A stretch of DNA of 19,786 nt from Chloroflexota bacterium (lineage in GTDB: Bacteria > Chloroflexota > Dehalococcoidia > Bin125). Shown piece by piece: positions 1 to 7,948 of the stretch. The notes below the pieces were generated by a model that saw only the letters and a program-made list of their open reading frames with translations, did no database searches and was not told where the DNA came from. Position 1 is the first letter of the stretch. Each line of letters begins with the position of its first letter. Both the position numbers and the translations under genes were made by a program. The stretch covers positions 1 to 19,786 of the forward strand of contig JAPOXB010000021.1 of the NCBI GenBank assembly GCA_026707335.1. The letters are read 5' to 3'.

Positions 1-330
1 GCCGCCGAGAAGGGCATGGACGTCGCGGAGGAGGTGGCGGGCGCGGCGCGCGAGGCCGCCGAGAAGGGTATGGACGTCGCCGAGGAGATGGCGGGCCGGG
101 CCCGCGAGGCGGCCGAGAAGGGCATGGACGCCGCCGGCGAGATGGCGCACGCGGCGCGCGACGCCGCCGAGAAGGGCATGGACGTCGCCGGCGAGGCCGC
201 GACCGCGGCGCGGCACGCGGCCGAGAAGGGCATGGACGCCGCCGGCGAGGCCGCCACGGCGGCGCGCGAGCGGGTGCGCGGCGACGAGGCGTCCGAAGCC
301 GAGGCCGAGGCCGAGCCCGAAGCCGACTAG
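1..330 (+). CDS. C-terminal part of an 18-residue-repeat amphipathic helical protein (5' end outside window)
   Basis: The frame is open from the first base of the window, so the ATG at 16 is probably internal and the gene begins upstream. From residue M at base 16 the protein is five tandem 18-residue units, about 54 bases each, at roughly 16-69, 70-123, 124-177, 178-231 and 232-285. Each unit opens with MD(V/A)A and the first four end in AAEKG. An acidic tail rich in Glu-Ala and ending in Asp follows. Eighteen residues are exactly five alpha-helical turns, so each unit should present the same face: Ala-rich on one side, Glu/Lys/Arg on the other. No signal peptide or membrane segment is visible in the part present. 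This resembles LEA-like, phasin-like or apolipoprotein-like helical proteins, but I cannot assign a family or function. A stem-loop at 339-357 follows the stop. Confidence 0.75.
   Translation, partial: AAEKGMDVAEEVAGAAREAAEKGMDVAEEMAGRAREAAEKGMDAAGEMAHAARDAAEKGMDVAGEAATAARHAAEKGMDAAGEAATAARERVRGDEASEAEAEAEPEAD
16..285 (+). repeat. Five tandem 54-bp in-frame repeats
   Basis: Five consecutive 54-base units encode 18-residue repeats. The segment around GCCGAGAAGGGCATGGAC recurs with near-perfect conservation, while the middle of each unit varies. The first two units carry Glu-Glu at positions 5-6 and the later three Gly-Glu. This suggests duplication followed by divergence. The array probably continues upstream of the window, since bases 1-15 encode AAEKG, the end of a preceding unit. 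Confidence 0.85.
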
Positions 331-338
331 CGCGCCTC

Positions 339-357
339 GGGCCTCCGGTGGAGGCCC
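339..357. terminator. Stem-loop between convergent genes
   Basis: There is a perfect 8-bp inverted repeat: GGGCCTCC at 339-346 and GGAGGCCC at 350-357, with a 3-base GGT loop. It sits in the 31-base gap between the end of the repeat protein (+) and the end of the ketopantoate-reductase-like gene (-), where a bidirectional terminator is expected. No U-tract follows on either strand, so it is not a canonical intrinsic terminator. Confidence 0.5.
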
Positions 358-361
358 CAAG

Positions 362-1342
362 CTACGAGATCGCCGCGATCCGCCGCCGCAGTTCCTCGAC
401 CGTGATCGCCCCGACGCTGAGGCCGTCGCGGACCATCGCATTGCCGGCCTGCTGCACGACGTAGTTGGCGGGCGTCGGTACGCCGTGCAGCCGCCCCAGC
501 TGCACGATCTCGCCGTTCAGGTAGTCGGCCTCGATGTTGCCGGTGCCGCGCATCACGCTCTGCTGCGACGACCCGCCGTGCCGGTCGAAGCCGGGCACGT
601 CGCCGTCGCGCACGGCCGTGCGGCGGCGCGCCCGCGTCTCCTCGACGCCCGCGCAGTCGATGCCGGCCGCCGCGTAGCAGGCCAGGGCCTCCTCGCGCAG
701 GAGGCGCGCGAAGTCGGCGGGGGCCTCGCCCGCGGCGGCGTGCACCGCGTTGCTGAGGTTGCCCAGCAGCTTGGCGTACTTCTGACGCATGATCGCCGGG
801 TCGGGCGCCGAGGTGAAGCCCGCGCGGGCGAGCGCCGCCGTGACCTCGGTGATCGTCGCGTCGACGCCGCCGGGGTAGCGGCCCGCGTCGAGCATGCCGC
901 CCGGCCCCTCGGCGAACGTGACGACCTCCCCCGGCCGCAGGTGCTCGGCCGGCAGCCAGACGACCATGCCGTACACGTTCGGGAAGCGCCGCAGGGCGGC
1001 GCGCTCGTTGGCGACGCCGTTCTGGCAGCAGACGACCGGGATCGCCGGTCCCGGGTCGTCGCCGGCCGCCGCGGCCAGATCACGCAGCGCCGACTCGGTG
1101 TGCTGGCTCTTCATGCACAGCACGACGACGTCGCCCTCGCGCAGCCCCGCCTCGGCCGGGTGGCCGACCGCCGGGATCGGCAGCCTCTCGTCCACTGCCG
1201 GGGTGGCGAAGCGCAGCCCATCCGCCTGGATCGCGGCGAGGTGCGGACCGCGGGCGATCAGCAGGACGTCGTGGCCGCCACGGAACAGCCGCGCGCCGAT
1301 GGTCCCGCCGATGCCGCCCGCGCCGTAGATGATGAATCGCAC
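362..1342 (-). CDS. Ketopantoate reductase-like oxidoreductase (ApbA/PanE family)
   Basis: This 326-residue protein should be an NAD(P)H-dependent 2-oxoacid/2-hydroxyacid oxidoreductase. The N-terminal Rossmann motif GAGGIG lies at residues 7-12. A CMKSQHT segment near 76-82 matches the conserved MK-x-x-T region of the family. The QKYAKLLGNLSNAV segment (187-200) carries the expected catalytic Lys (K191) and conserved Asn residues. The C-terminal helical domain has the family signature around E271 and the DYLNG motif at 273-277. I chose the GTG at 1340-1342 because the Rossmann strand begins immediately after it; in-frame sequence runs on to an ATG at 1435, but that extension looks non-coding. 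There is no Shine-Dalgarno sequence, and a TATCCT hexamer ends 7 bases upstream, which suggests a leaderless message. No pantothenate genes are nearby, so the true substrate may be another branched 2-oxoacid. Confidence 0.85.
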   Translation of the reverse strand: MRFIIYGAGGIGGTIGARLFRGGHDVLLIARGPHLAAIQADGLRFATPAVDERLPIPAVGHPAEAGLREGDVVVLCMKSQHTESALRDLAAAAGDDPGPAIPVVCCQNGVANERAALRRFPNVYGMVVWLPAEHLRPGEVVTFAEGPGGMLDAGRYPGGVDATITEVTAALARAGFTSAPDPAIMRQKYAKLLGNLSNAVHAAAGEAPADFARLLREEALACYAAAGIDCAGVEETRARRRTAVRDGDVPGFDRHGGSSQQSVMRGTGNIEADYLNGEIVQLGRLHGVPTPANYVVQQAGNAMVRDGLSVGAITVEELRRRIAAIS

Positions 1343-1449
1343 GAGGCCGAGGATAGCGGCGGCGCCGGCAGTAGGCCGGGAGCGCGGCGACGGCGTACCG
1401 TGAGAGCTCAGCGGGGCGGGAATCCCCGCCTGCACGGAGGCTCGTGTCG
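1343..1449. promoter_or_regulatory. Divergent intergenic region with -10-like elements
   Basis: This gap separates the ketopantoate-reductase-like gene (-) from the YdiJ-like gene (+). On the minus strand TATCCT lies at 1350-1355, seven bases before the GTG start. On the plus strand a TANNNT-type hexamer, TACCGT, lies at 1396-1401. A short hairpin (GGCGGG 1415-1420 with CCCGCC 1425-1430) sits just before the GGAGG ribosome-binding site at 1436-1440. No convincing -35 boxes were seen, so these promoter calls are weak. Confidence 0.35.
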
Positions 1450-4443
1450 ATGACCAGTTCCGCCCCGGCCCGACGGCCCGTGCTGCGCGGCGCGACGCCC
1501 AGCCCGCACGCCGCCGTGCGCTCCGCGCTGGCGCTGCTGGAGGGCGACGGCGGCGCCCTGCGCGACGTCGCGGCCGAGCTGGCCGCCGGCCTCAGCGGCG
1601 GCGTCGACGACGTGCGCGTCGAGCGGCCCGACCGCCTGCTCTACGCCACCGACGCCTCGATATACGAGATGGAGCCGGCCGCCGTCGTCTTCCCGCGCTC
1701 CGCGGCCGACGTGCGGCACGTCCTGCGCGTGGCCGGCCGGCGCGGCGTCGCGGTGCTGCCGCGCGGCGGCGGCACGAGCCTGGCGGGACAGGGCGTGAAC
1801 CATGCCATCGTGCTCGACTTCACGCCCCACATGGGCCGCGTCCTCTCCATCGACCCCGCGGCGCGCACGGCCCGCGTGCAACCCGGCGTCGTGCTGACGC
1901 AACTCAGCGCCGCCGCCCGCGAGCACGGCCTGCGGTTCCCCGTCGACCCCTCCACGGCCAACCGCGCCACCATCGGCGGCGGCATCGGCAACAACTCCTG
2001 CGGGGCGCACTCGGGCCTCTACGGCAAGATGGCCGACAACGTGGTCGCGCTCGACGCCGTGCTCGCCGACGGCTCCCTCGTCACACTCGCGCCCCTCGAC
2101 GCCCCCGCCCTGGCCGGCAAGCGCGCCCAGTCCGACCTCGAAGGCGCGGTCTACCGCGCCGCCGACGCGCTGGCGACGGCCCACGCCGAGGAGATCGGGC
2201 GGCGCTTCCCCGACATCCCCCGCCGCGTCTCCGGCTACAACCTCGACGCCGTGCTGCGGGAGCCCGGCAACCTCGTCCCGCTGCTCGTGGGCTCCGAGGG
2301 CACGCTCGCCGTCGCTACCGAGGCGACCGTGCGCCTGGTCCCCATCCCCGCCGCCACCGGGCTGGCCGCCGTCCACTTCGACTCCGTCGTCGCGGCGGCG
2401 GCAGCCGTCATGCCGGTGCTGGCGCACGACCCCTCGGCCGCGGAGCTGATCGGGTCGACGATCATCGACCGCTGCCGGGAGCATCCCGGGCTCGCGCCGC
2501 TGGCGGCGTTCGTCCGCGGCGACCCGGGCGCGCTGCTGCTGGTCGAGTTCCAGGGCGACGACGCCGGCGCCGTGCGGGAGCGGCTCGACGCGCTCACGGC
2601 CGACCTCGCCGCGCGGAGCATCTCCGCCACGGTCGTCACGACCACCGACGCCGCCGAGCAGGCCGCCATGTGGCGCCTTCGCACGGCCGGCCTGGGCCTG
2701 CTGATGAGCGTCAAGGGAGACGCCAAGCCGGTCGCCTTCGTGGAGGACACGGCCGTCGCGCCGCAGAAGCTGGCCGGTTTCGTGGCCCGCTTCGACGCCA
2801 TCGTGGAGGCGCACGGGGCCCGCGCCGGCTACTACGGCCACGCCGGCGAGGGCTGCCTGCACATCCGACCGGAGGTGAACCTGAAGCAACGCGACGGCCT
2901 GGCGATGACGGCCGAGATCGCCTCGCAGATCGCCGACCTGGTCGTCGAGTTCGGCGGCAGCCTCAGCGGCGAGCACGGCGACGGCATCGTGCGCGGCGTC
3001 TTCATGGAGCGGCTCTTCGGCCCGGCGCTGATCGGGGCCTTCCGTGACCTGAAGCGCGCCTTCGACCCGCAGGGGCTGCTCAACCCCGGCAAGATCATCG
3101 ACACGCCGCCCTTCGAGGACAACCTGCGCCTGGGGCCGGAGACCGTCAACGAGCGGCCGGCCACCGTGCTCGACTTCCGCGCCGACGGCGGCCTCGCCGG
3201 GGCGCTGGAGCAGTGCAACGGCCAGGGCGCCTGCCGCAAGTTCGACGGGGCGATGTGCCCCTCCTTCATGGTCACCCGCGACGAGGAGCACTCGACCCGC
3301 GGCCGGGCGAACCTGCTGCGGCAGGCGCTCAACGGCGGCCTTCCCGCCGCCGACCTGACCGGCGACCGGATCGCGGAGGCGCTCGACCTGTGCGTCGAGT
3401 GCAAGGCCTGCAAGGCCGAGTGCCCCTCCGGCGTCGACATGGCGAAGATCAAGTACGAGGTGCTCAGCCGGCGCTACGCCGCGCACGGCGTCCCCCTGCG
3501 CGATCGCGCCTTCGCGCGGGTCGGCGCGCTTGGCCGCTGGGGGAGCCGCACGGCGCCGCTGGCCAATCGCCTCGCGACGCTGCGGCCGGCGCGGGCGCTG
3601 CTGCATCGCTGGGGCGGCGTGCATCGCGACCGTCAACTGCCGCGCTTCACCCGCGAGCCGTTCCCGCGCTGGTTCGACGCCCGCACCCCGCCCGACGCCC
3701 CCGCCCCCCGCGGCGACGCGGTCCTCTTCCACGACACCTTCACCGACTACTTCCACCCCGAGGTCGGCGCCGCCGCGACGGCGGTGCTGGAGGCGCTGGG
3801 CTACCGGGTGCGGCGGGTCGCGGGGCGGGCCTGCTGCGGCCGGCCCGCGATCTCACGCGGCCAGTTGCCCCTGGCCCGCGAGTGGGCGCGCCGCAACGTC
3901 GAGGCGCTGCGACCGTTGGCGGCGCGCGGCCTGCCAATCGTGGGCACCGAGCCGTCCTGCCTGCTGACGCTGCGCGAGGAGTGGCTCGAGTTGGTTCCCG
4001 GCCCCGACGCGCGCGCCGTCGCCGAGCGAGCGGTGCTGCTCGACGAGCTCGTCGCCGCGCTGGCGGATGACCCAGAGGTCGCGGCGCGCTTCCGGCCCGG
4101 CGGGGGCGACCTGCTCGTGCACGGCCACTGCCACCAGAAGGCGGTCGCCGGCATGACGCCGACGCTGCGCGCGCTCGCGGTCGCCGGCTACCGGCCGCGG
4201 CTCATCGACGCCGCCTGCTGCGGCATGGCCGGCTCCTTCGGCTTCGAGGCCGAGCACTACGAGATCTCGCGCCGCATGGGGGCCGAGCGGCTGTTCCCCG
4301 CCCTCGACGCCGCGCCGCCGGAGACGGGCGTCGCGATCACGGGCGTCTCCTGCCGCCAGCAGATCGAGCAGTTCACCGACCGCCGGCCGCGCCACAGCGC
4401 CGAGTGGCTGGCCGACGCCCTGCGCCGGCCGCCGCCCGCCTAG
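1450..4443 (+). CDS. FAD-linked, Fe-S-containing D-2-hydroxyacid dehydrogenase (YdiJ-like fusion)
   Basis: This 997-residue flavoprotein fusion should oxidise a D-2-hydroxyacid (lactate, glycolate or 2-hydroxyglutarate type) and pass electrons through Fe-S centres to a carrier. The FAD-binding PCMH domain spans roughly residues 60-300, with PRGGGTSLAGQ at about 104-114. The FAD-oxidase C-terminal domain includes the metal/substrate motif GEHGDG at 507-512. A ferredoxin-like part follows, with Cys at 589, 595 and 603 and a CxxCxxCxxxC cluster at 648, 651, 654 and 658. Two CCG-type motifs lie at 795-797 and 923-925, with HCHQK between them. Length and domain order match E. coli YdiJ (about 1,018 residues). 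The ATG at 1450 is nine bases after GGAGG (1436-1440); a GTG at 1444 is possible but only three bases away. The stop overlaps the next convergent gene by 4 bases. The exact substrate cannot be read from sequence. Confidence 0.88.
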   Translation: MTSSAPARRPVLRGATPSPHAAVRSALALLEGDGGALRDVAAELAAGLSGGVDDVRVERPDRLLYATDASIYEMEPAAVVFPRSAADVRHVLRVAGRRGVAVLPRGGGTSLAGQGVNHAIVLDFTPHMGRVLSIDPAARTARVQPGVVLTQLSAAAREHGLRFPVDPSTANRATIGGGIGNNSCGAHSGLYGKMADNVVALDAVLADGSLVTLAPLDAPALAGKRAQSDLEGAVYRAADALATAHAEEIGRRFPDIPRRVSGYNLDAVLREPGNLVPLLVGSEGTLAVATEATVRLVPIPAATGLAAVHFDSVVAAAAAVMPVLAHDPSAAELIGSTIIDRCREHPGLAPLAAFVRGDPGALLLVEFQGDDAGAVRERLDALTADLAARSISATVVTTTDAAEQAAMWRLRTAGLGLLMSVKGDAKPVAFVEDTAVAPQKLAGFVARFDAIVEAHGARAGYYGHAGEGCLHIRPEVNLKQRDGLAMTAEIASQIADLVVEFGGSLSGEHGDGIVRGVFMERLFGPALIGAFRDLKRAFDPQGLLNPGKIIDTPPFEDNLRLGPETVNERPATVLDFRADGGLAGALEQCNGQGACRKFDGAMCPSFMVTRDEEHSTRGRANLLRQALNGGLPAADLTGDRIAEALDLCVECKACKAECPSGVDMAKIKYEVLSRRYAAHGVPLRDRAFARVGALGRWGSRTAPLANRLATLRPARALLHRWGGVHRDRQLPRFTREPFPRWFDARTPPDAPAPRGDAVLFHDTFTDYFHPEVGAAATAVLEALGYRVRRVAGRACCGRPAISRGQLPLAREWARRNVEALRPLAARGLPIVGTEPSCLLTLREEWLELVPGPDARAVAERAVLLDELVAALADDPEVAARFRPGGGDLLVHGHCHQKAVAGMTPTLRALAVAGYRPRLIDAACCGMAGSFGFEAEHYEISRRMGAERLFPALDAAPPETGVAITGVSCRQQIEQFTDRRPRHSAEWLADALRRPPPA

Positions 4444-6071
4444 TAGCGCGACTTGCGCGCCTCGTGGTCGGTGTGCACGTCGATGAGCACGGTCCGGCCG
4501 GCGGCGTTGAGGCGGCGCGCCTCCCGGACGGCGGGGCCCACCTGCGCGGGCTCGGTAACGGTGATGCCCACCGCGCCCATGCCCTCGGCGATGCGGGCGT
4601 AGTCGCCCGTCATGCTGGTGAAGCCGAAGCGCTCCCGCGCGATGGGGAACAGGCCGGGGTAGGTCGCCATGCCGCTGTTGTTCAGGATCACCGTCGTGAT
4701 CGGCAGCCGCTCCCGCACCGACGTTTCGATGTCGGTGCCCGACATCCCGAAGGCGCCGTCGCCCATGACGTTGATGCAGAAGCGATCGGGCCGCGCCAGC
4801 TTGGCCCCGATCATCAGCGGGATGCCCATGCCCAGGTGCGTCGTCTTGCCCCAGCCGATGTAGCTGCGCGGCGTGGTGGCGGTGAAGAACGGCACCATCG
4901 AGTCGCGGATCGCGCCCGCGTCGTGCGTGACGACCGAGTTCTCGTGGTCGATGTTCTCGTCGATCTCGCGGATGGCGCGGTAGGTGTTGATCGGCGTCGC
5001 GTCCGACTCCAGCACGTCGGCCCACTCGGCCTGCCAGACCGCGCGCCGCTCGGCGATGGCAGCGGCCTGGCCGAGGTCGCGCGGGGCGTCGCCCGCCTGC
5101 GCCGCGATCTCCGCGATCAGCGCCTCGATGGTCAGGCGCGCGTCGCCCACCAGCGCGATGTCGCAGGGCGTGTCCTTGTTGACGTCCTCCGGCGTCACGG
5201 TGTTGTGGATCACCGTCTTCCCGCGCGGCACGCGCAGCGTGTAAGAGTTGATCGACAGGCTGCTGCCTAGCGCCAGCACCAGGTCCGACTCCTCGATGCG
5301 CGCGTACGCGGGCCCGGGCGCGGCGTTGCTGCCCGCGCCCAGCGATAGCGGGTGCCGCTCGTCGAAGCTCGACTTCCCCTCCATCGTCGTGAAGACCGGC
5401 ACGCCGGTCTGCTCGGCCAGCCGGCGCAGGGCGTCGGTCGCGCCCGCCATCAGCACGCCGGCCCCGGCCCAGATCATCGGGCGCTCCGCCGCCAGCAGGG
5501 CGCGGGCCGCCTCGGCGATCTCCGCCGCCCCCGGCTGCGAGCGCGCGCGCTTCGGCGACGTGTAGCGCTGCGCCGCCTCGGGCACCTCCTGGGTGCAGAC
5601 GTCCGCCGTCAGCTCCACGACCACCGGTCCGCCCCGCCCGTTGCGCAGGTTCTGGAAAGCGCGCCGCATGACGGCGCCGATCTGCCGCGGCGTGTCGATC
5701 GACTCGACCGACTTGGTGATGCCGCGGTAGTTCTCGGCCGCCGAGAAGTTGGGGCGCACCTGGCGCTCGGCCAGCGCGTAGCCGCCCGGCAGGTGCAGGA
5801 TGGGGGAGTTGTCGGCGAAGGCCTGCGACAGCCCGCCCACCGAGTTCTCCGCTCCGGCCGCGTTCTGCGTCACGACGACGCCGAAGCGCTCCCCGTCGCT
5901 CATGCGGCTGTAGCCGTCGGCGGCCATCACCGCGCCGCGCTCGTGGCGGAACATGACGGGCCGGATACCCAGGTCGGCCGCCTCTTCGAGCAGCTGGCTG
6001 CTGGGGAAGCAGCAGATCTCGCGCACGCCCTCGTCTTGCAGGATGCGGGCGATGTACTGGTTGCCGTCCAT
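4440..6071 (-). CDS. Thiamine-diphosphate-dependent enzyme, acetolactate-synthase-like (paralogue 1)
   Basis: This 543-residue member of the pyruvate-oxidase/acetolactate-synthase superfamily should decarboxylate or ligate a 2-oxoacid. The N-terminal Pyr domain carries the catalytic Glu (E44) in HERGAVMAADGY. A central domain begins near residue 190. The C-terminal PP domain carries the Mg/ThDP motif GDG at 437-439 and its paired NN at 464-465. I chose the ATG at 6069-6071: it aligns with the start of its paralogue and has GAGAGG about eight bases upstream. An upstream in-frame extension to 6257 looks non-coding. The gene is divergent from the paralogue at 6293 and shares motifs along its whole length (for example HDAGAIRDSMVP against HDSGHPRDQLVP). 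It could be a benzoylformate-, oxalyl-CoA- or sulfopyruvate-type enzyme; there is no reason to call it IlvB, because no regulatory subunit or Ile/Val genes are present. Confidence 0.85.
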   Translation of the reverse strand: MDGNQYIARILQDEGVREICCFPSSQLLEEAADLGIRPVMFRHERGAVMAADGYSRMSDGERFGVVVTQNAAGAENSVGGLSQAFADNSPILHLPGGYALAERQVRPNFSAAENYRGITKSVESIDTPRQIGAVMRRAFQNLRNGRGGPVVVELTADVCTQEVPEAAQRYTSPKRARSQPGAAEIAEAARALLAAERPMIWAGAGVLMAGATDALRRLAEQTGVPVFTTMEGKSSFDERHPLSLGAGSNAAPGPAYARIEESDLVLALGSSLSINSYTLRVPRGKTVIHNTVTPEDVNKDTPCDIALVGDARLTIEALIAEIAAQAGDAPRDLGQAAAIAERRAVWQAEWADVLESDATPINTYRAIREIDENIDHENSVVTHDAGAIRDSMVPFFTATTPRSYIGWGKTTHLGMGIPLMIGAKLARPDRFCINVMGDGAFGMSGTDIETSVRERLPITTVILNNSGMATYPGLFPIARERFGFTSMTGDYARIAEGMGAVGITVTEPAQVGPAVREARRLNAAGRTVLIDVHTDHEARKSRY

Positions 6072-6292
6072 GGGGATGAGCCTCTCGTCGGGGCGTGGGT
6101 CGCCGCGGGCAGTCCGATGGGGGGGGTGCGCCGTCACGGTATCCGGCCCGCCCGCTTCGCGACACAGCGCCGCGCACCGCCAGCGGACCGCAAGGGGAGG
6201 CGTTGCTATCCTCGGCATCGCGCCGCCATCCGCCGGGCAATCGAGTCGTCCACGCATCCCACCCGGTATCGGCGCGCGCGAAGGGGAGTGGC
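6072..6292. promoter_or_regulatory. Divergent promoter region between the two ThDP enzymes
   Basis: This 221-base gap must hold promoters for both ThDP genes. On the plus strand, GCTATCCTCGGC at 6205-6216 contains a TATCCT -10-like hexamer (6207-6212) and is identical over 12 bases to the minus-strand sequence just upstream of the ketopantoate-reductase-like gene (1346-1357). On the minus strand TACCGTGA (6134-6141) gives a TANNNT hexamer facing paralogue 1. CGGTATC occurs at 6137-6143 and 6264-6270. No clear -35 box, operator palindrome or riboswitch was found. Confidence 0.35.
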
Positions 6293-7930
6293 ATGAGAGG
6301 CAACGACGCGATCGCGCGCATCCTGCAGGCGGAGGGCACCGAGTACCTCTTCTGCTACCCGGACAACCCGCTGATCGAGGCCACGGCGGCGATCGGCATC
6401 CGACCGATGATGTCGCGCACCGAGCGCGCGACGGTCAACATGGCCGACGGCTACACCCGCATGCTGAACGGCCGCCGCAACGGCGTCGTCGTCACGCAGG
6501 CCGGCCCCGGCATCGAGAACGCCTACGGCGGCATCGCGCACGCCTTCGCCGACTCGGTGCCGATCCTCGTCCTGCCCGGCGGCACGGCGCGCGGCGCGAC
6601 CGGCTCGCACCCCGACTTCAGCGCCCCGCTTCACTACGGCGGCATCACCAAGTGGAGCGCGCAGATCAACCAGTCGGGGCGCATCCCCGAGTTCCTGCGC
6701 CGGGCCCACACCTTCCTGCGCACCGGCCGCGGCGCGCCCGTGCTGCTCGAGACCCCCGCCGACGTCGGGGCCGAAGAGACCGACGCCGCGGTCTCTGACT
6801 ACCGCCCCGTCGCGCCGCATCGCAGCGCCGGCGACCCGGCCGACGTGCGCGACGCCGTCGCGGCGCTGCTCGCGGCCGAGCGCCCGATGATCTTCGCCGG
6901 CCAGGGCGTCCTCTGGGCCGAGGCCAGCGAGCAGCTCACGACCCTCGCCGAACTGCTCGACGCCCCCGTCGCCACGACCAACAGCGGCAAGAGCGCCTTC
7001 CCCGAGAACCACCCGCTCGCCCTGGGCGCGGCGGCCCACACGATGACCAAGATGGCGCGCCACTTCCTCGACGAGTCCGACGCCGTGTTCGGCATCGGCG
7101 CGAGCTTCACCAGCAACCTCGCCTCGCGGAAGATCCCCGGCGGCAAGCTGATGGTGCAGTCGACCGTCGACGCCGTCGACCTCAACAAGGACCACCACCT
7201 CGACCACGCGATCATCGGCGACGCCCAGCTGGTGCTCACGCAGATGATCGAGGAGGTCCAGCGTCAGGCCGGGGCCGAGGGCCACCGCGGCGGCGGGGCG
7301 GTGGACGAGGTGAAGCGGGTCAAGGACGAGTACACCGAGGAGTGGATGCCGCTGCGCGCCTCCGACGAGACGCCGCTCAACCCCTACCGCGTGATGTGGG
7401 ATCTGATGCACACCGTCGATCTGGACAACACGACCATCACGCACGACTCCGGCCACCCGCGCGACCAACTCGTCCCCACCTGGGAGTCGACGGTGCCACG
7501 CGGCTACCTGGGCTGGGGCAACTCGACCCAACTCGGCTACTCGCTGGGCCTGATGCTGGGCGCGAAGGCCGCCGCCCCCGAGCGCACGATGATCCACTTC
7601 ATGGGCGACGCCGCCATCGGCATGGCCGGGATGGACATCGAGACCGGCGTGCGGCTCAACCTGCCCGTGCTGACCATCGTGCTGAACAACCAGGTGCTGT
7701 CGGGCTACCCGGCGCGCTATCAGTCGGCCGTCGAGAGCTACGGCTTCACGGAGCTCTACGGCGACTACGCCACGCTCGCGGTCGCCCTGGGCGCCTACGG
7801 CGAGCGCGTGCACCAGCCGCAGGAGATCGTCCCCGCGATCCGCCGCGGCCTGGCTGAGGTCGAGGCGGGCCGCCCGGCACTGCTGGAGTTCATGACCAAG
7901 GAAGAGAACCGGCTGGCCTACTACCGCTGA
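6293..7930 (+). CDS. Thiamine-diphosphate-dependent enzyme, acetolactate-synthase-like (paralogue 2)
   Basis: This 545-residue ThDP enzyme is clearly paralogous to the divergent gene at 4440-6071. The catalytic Glu is E44 in RTERATVNMADGY; the flanking residues differ from paralogue 1 (His before Glu is replaced by Thr). The metal-binding motif is GDA at 438-440 instead of the canonical GDG, with NN retained at 465-466. The acidic Asp that binds Mg is kept, so it is probably active. The ATG at 6293 has GGGGAG at 6283-6288 ahead of it and gives an N-terminus that aligns with the paralogue. An upstream in-frame extension to 6095 is not supported. It ends 18 bases before the convergent aldo/keto reductase. 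The two proteins could act on related substrates or form mixed oligomers; neither is shown by sequence. Confidence 0.85.
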   Translation: MRGNDAIARILQAEGTEYLFCYPDNPLIEATAAIGIRPMMSRTERATVNMADGYTRMLNGRRNGVVVTQAGPGIENAYGGIAHAFADSVPILVLPGGTARGATGSHPDFSAPLHYGGITKWSAQINQSGRIPEFLRRAHTFLRTGRGAPVLLETPADVGAEETDAAVSDYRPVAPHRSAGDPADVRDAVAALLAAERPMIFAGQGVLWAEASEQLTTLAELLDAPVATTNSGKSAFPENHPLALGAAAHTMTKMARHFLDESDAVFGIGASFTSNLASRKIPGGKLMVQSTVDAVDLNKDHHLDHAIIGDAQLVLTQMIEEVQRQAGAEGHRGGGAVDEVKRVKDEYTEEWMPLRASDETPLNPYRVMWDLMHTVDLDNTTITHDSGHPRDQLVPTWESTVPRGYLGWGNSTQLGYSLGLMLGAKAAAPERTMIHFMGDAAIGMAGMDIETGVRLNLPVLTIVLNNQVLSGYPARYQSAVESYGFTELYGDYATLAVALGAYGERVHQPQEIVPAIRRGLAEVEAGRPALLEFMTKEENRLAYYR

Positions 7931-7948
7931 TCCCGCGCCGGCTCGCCG

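Noticed and set aside
16..285. Tandem 54-bp repeats as a CRISPR array
   Set aside because: Repeats are in-frame, directly adjacent and coding; there are no unique spacers between identical repeats.
3853..6339. A minus-strand open frame of 828 codons, and a similar one at 1408-3756
   Set aside because: Both are shadows of the ThDP and YdiJ-like genes, with no motif and biased composition.
4440..7930. Calling either ThDP enzyme acetolactate synthase (ilvB)
   Set aside because: There is no regulatory subunit or branched-chain amino acid gene nearby, and many ThDP families share the visible motifs, so only a family-level name is justified.
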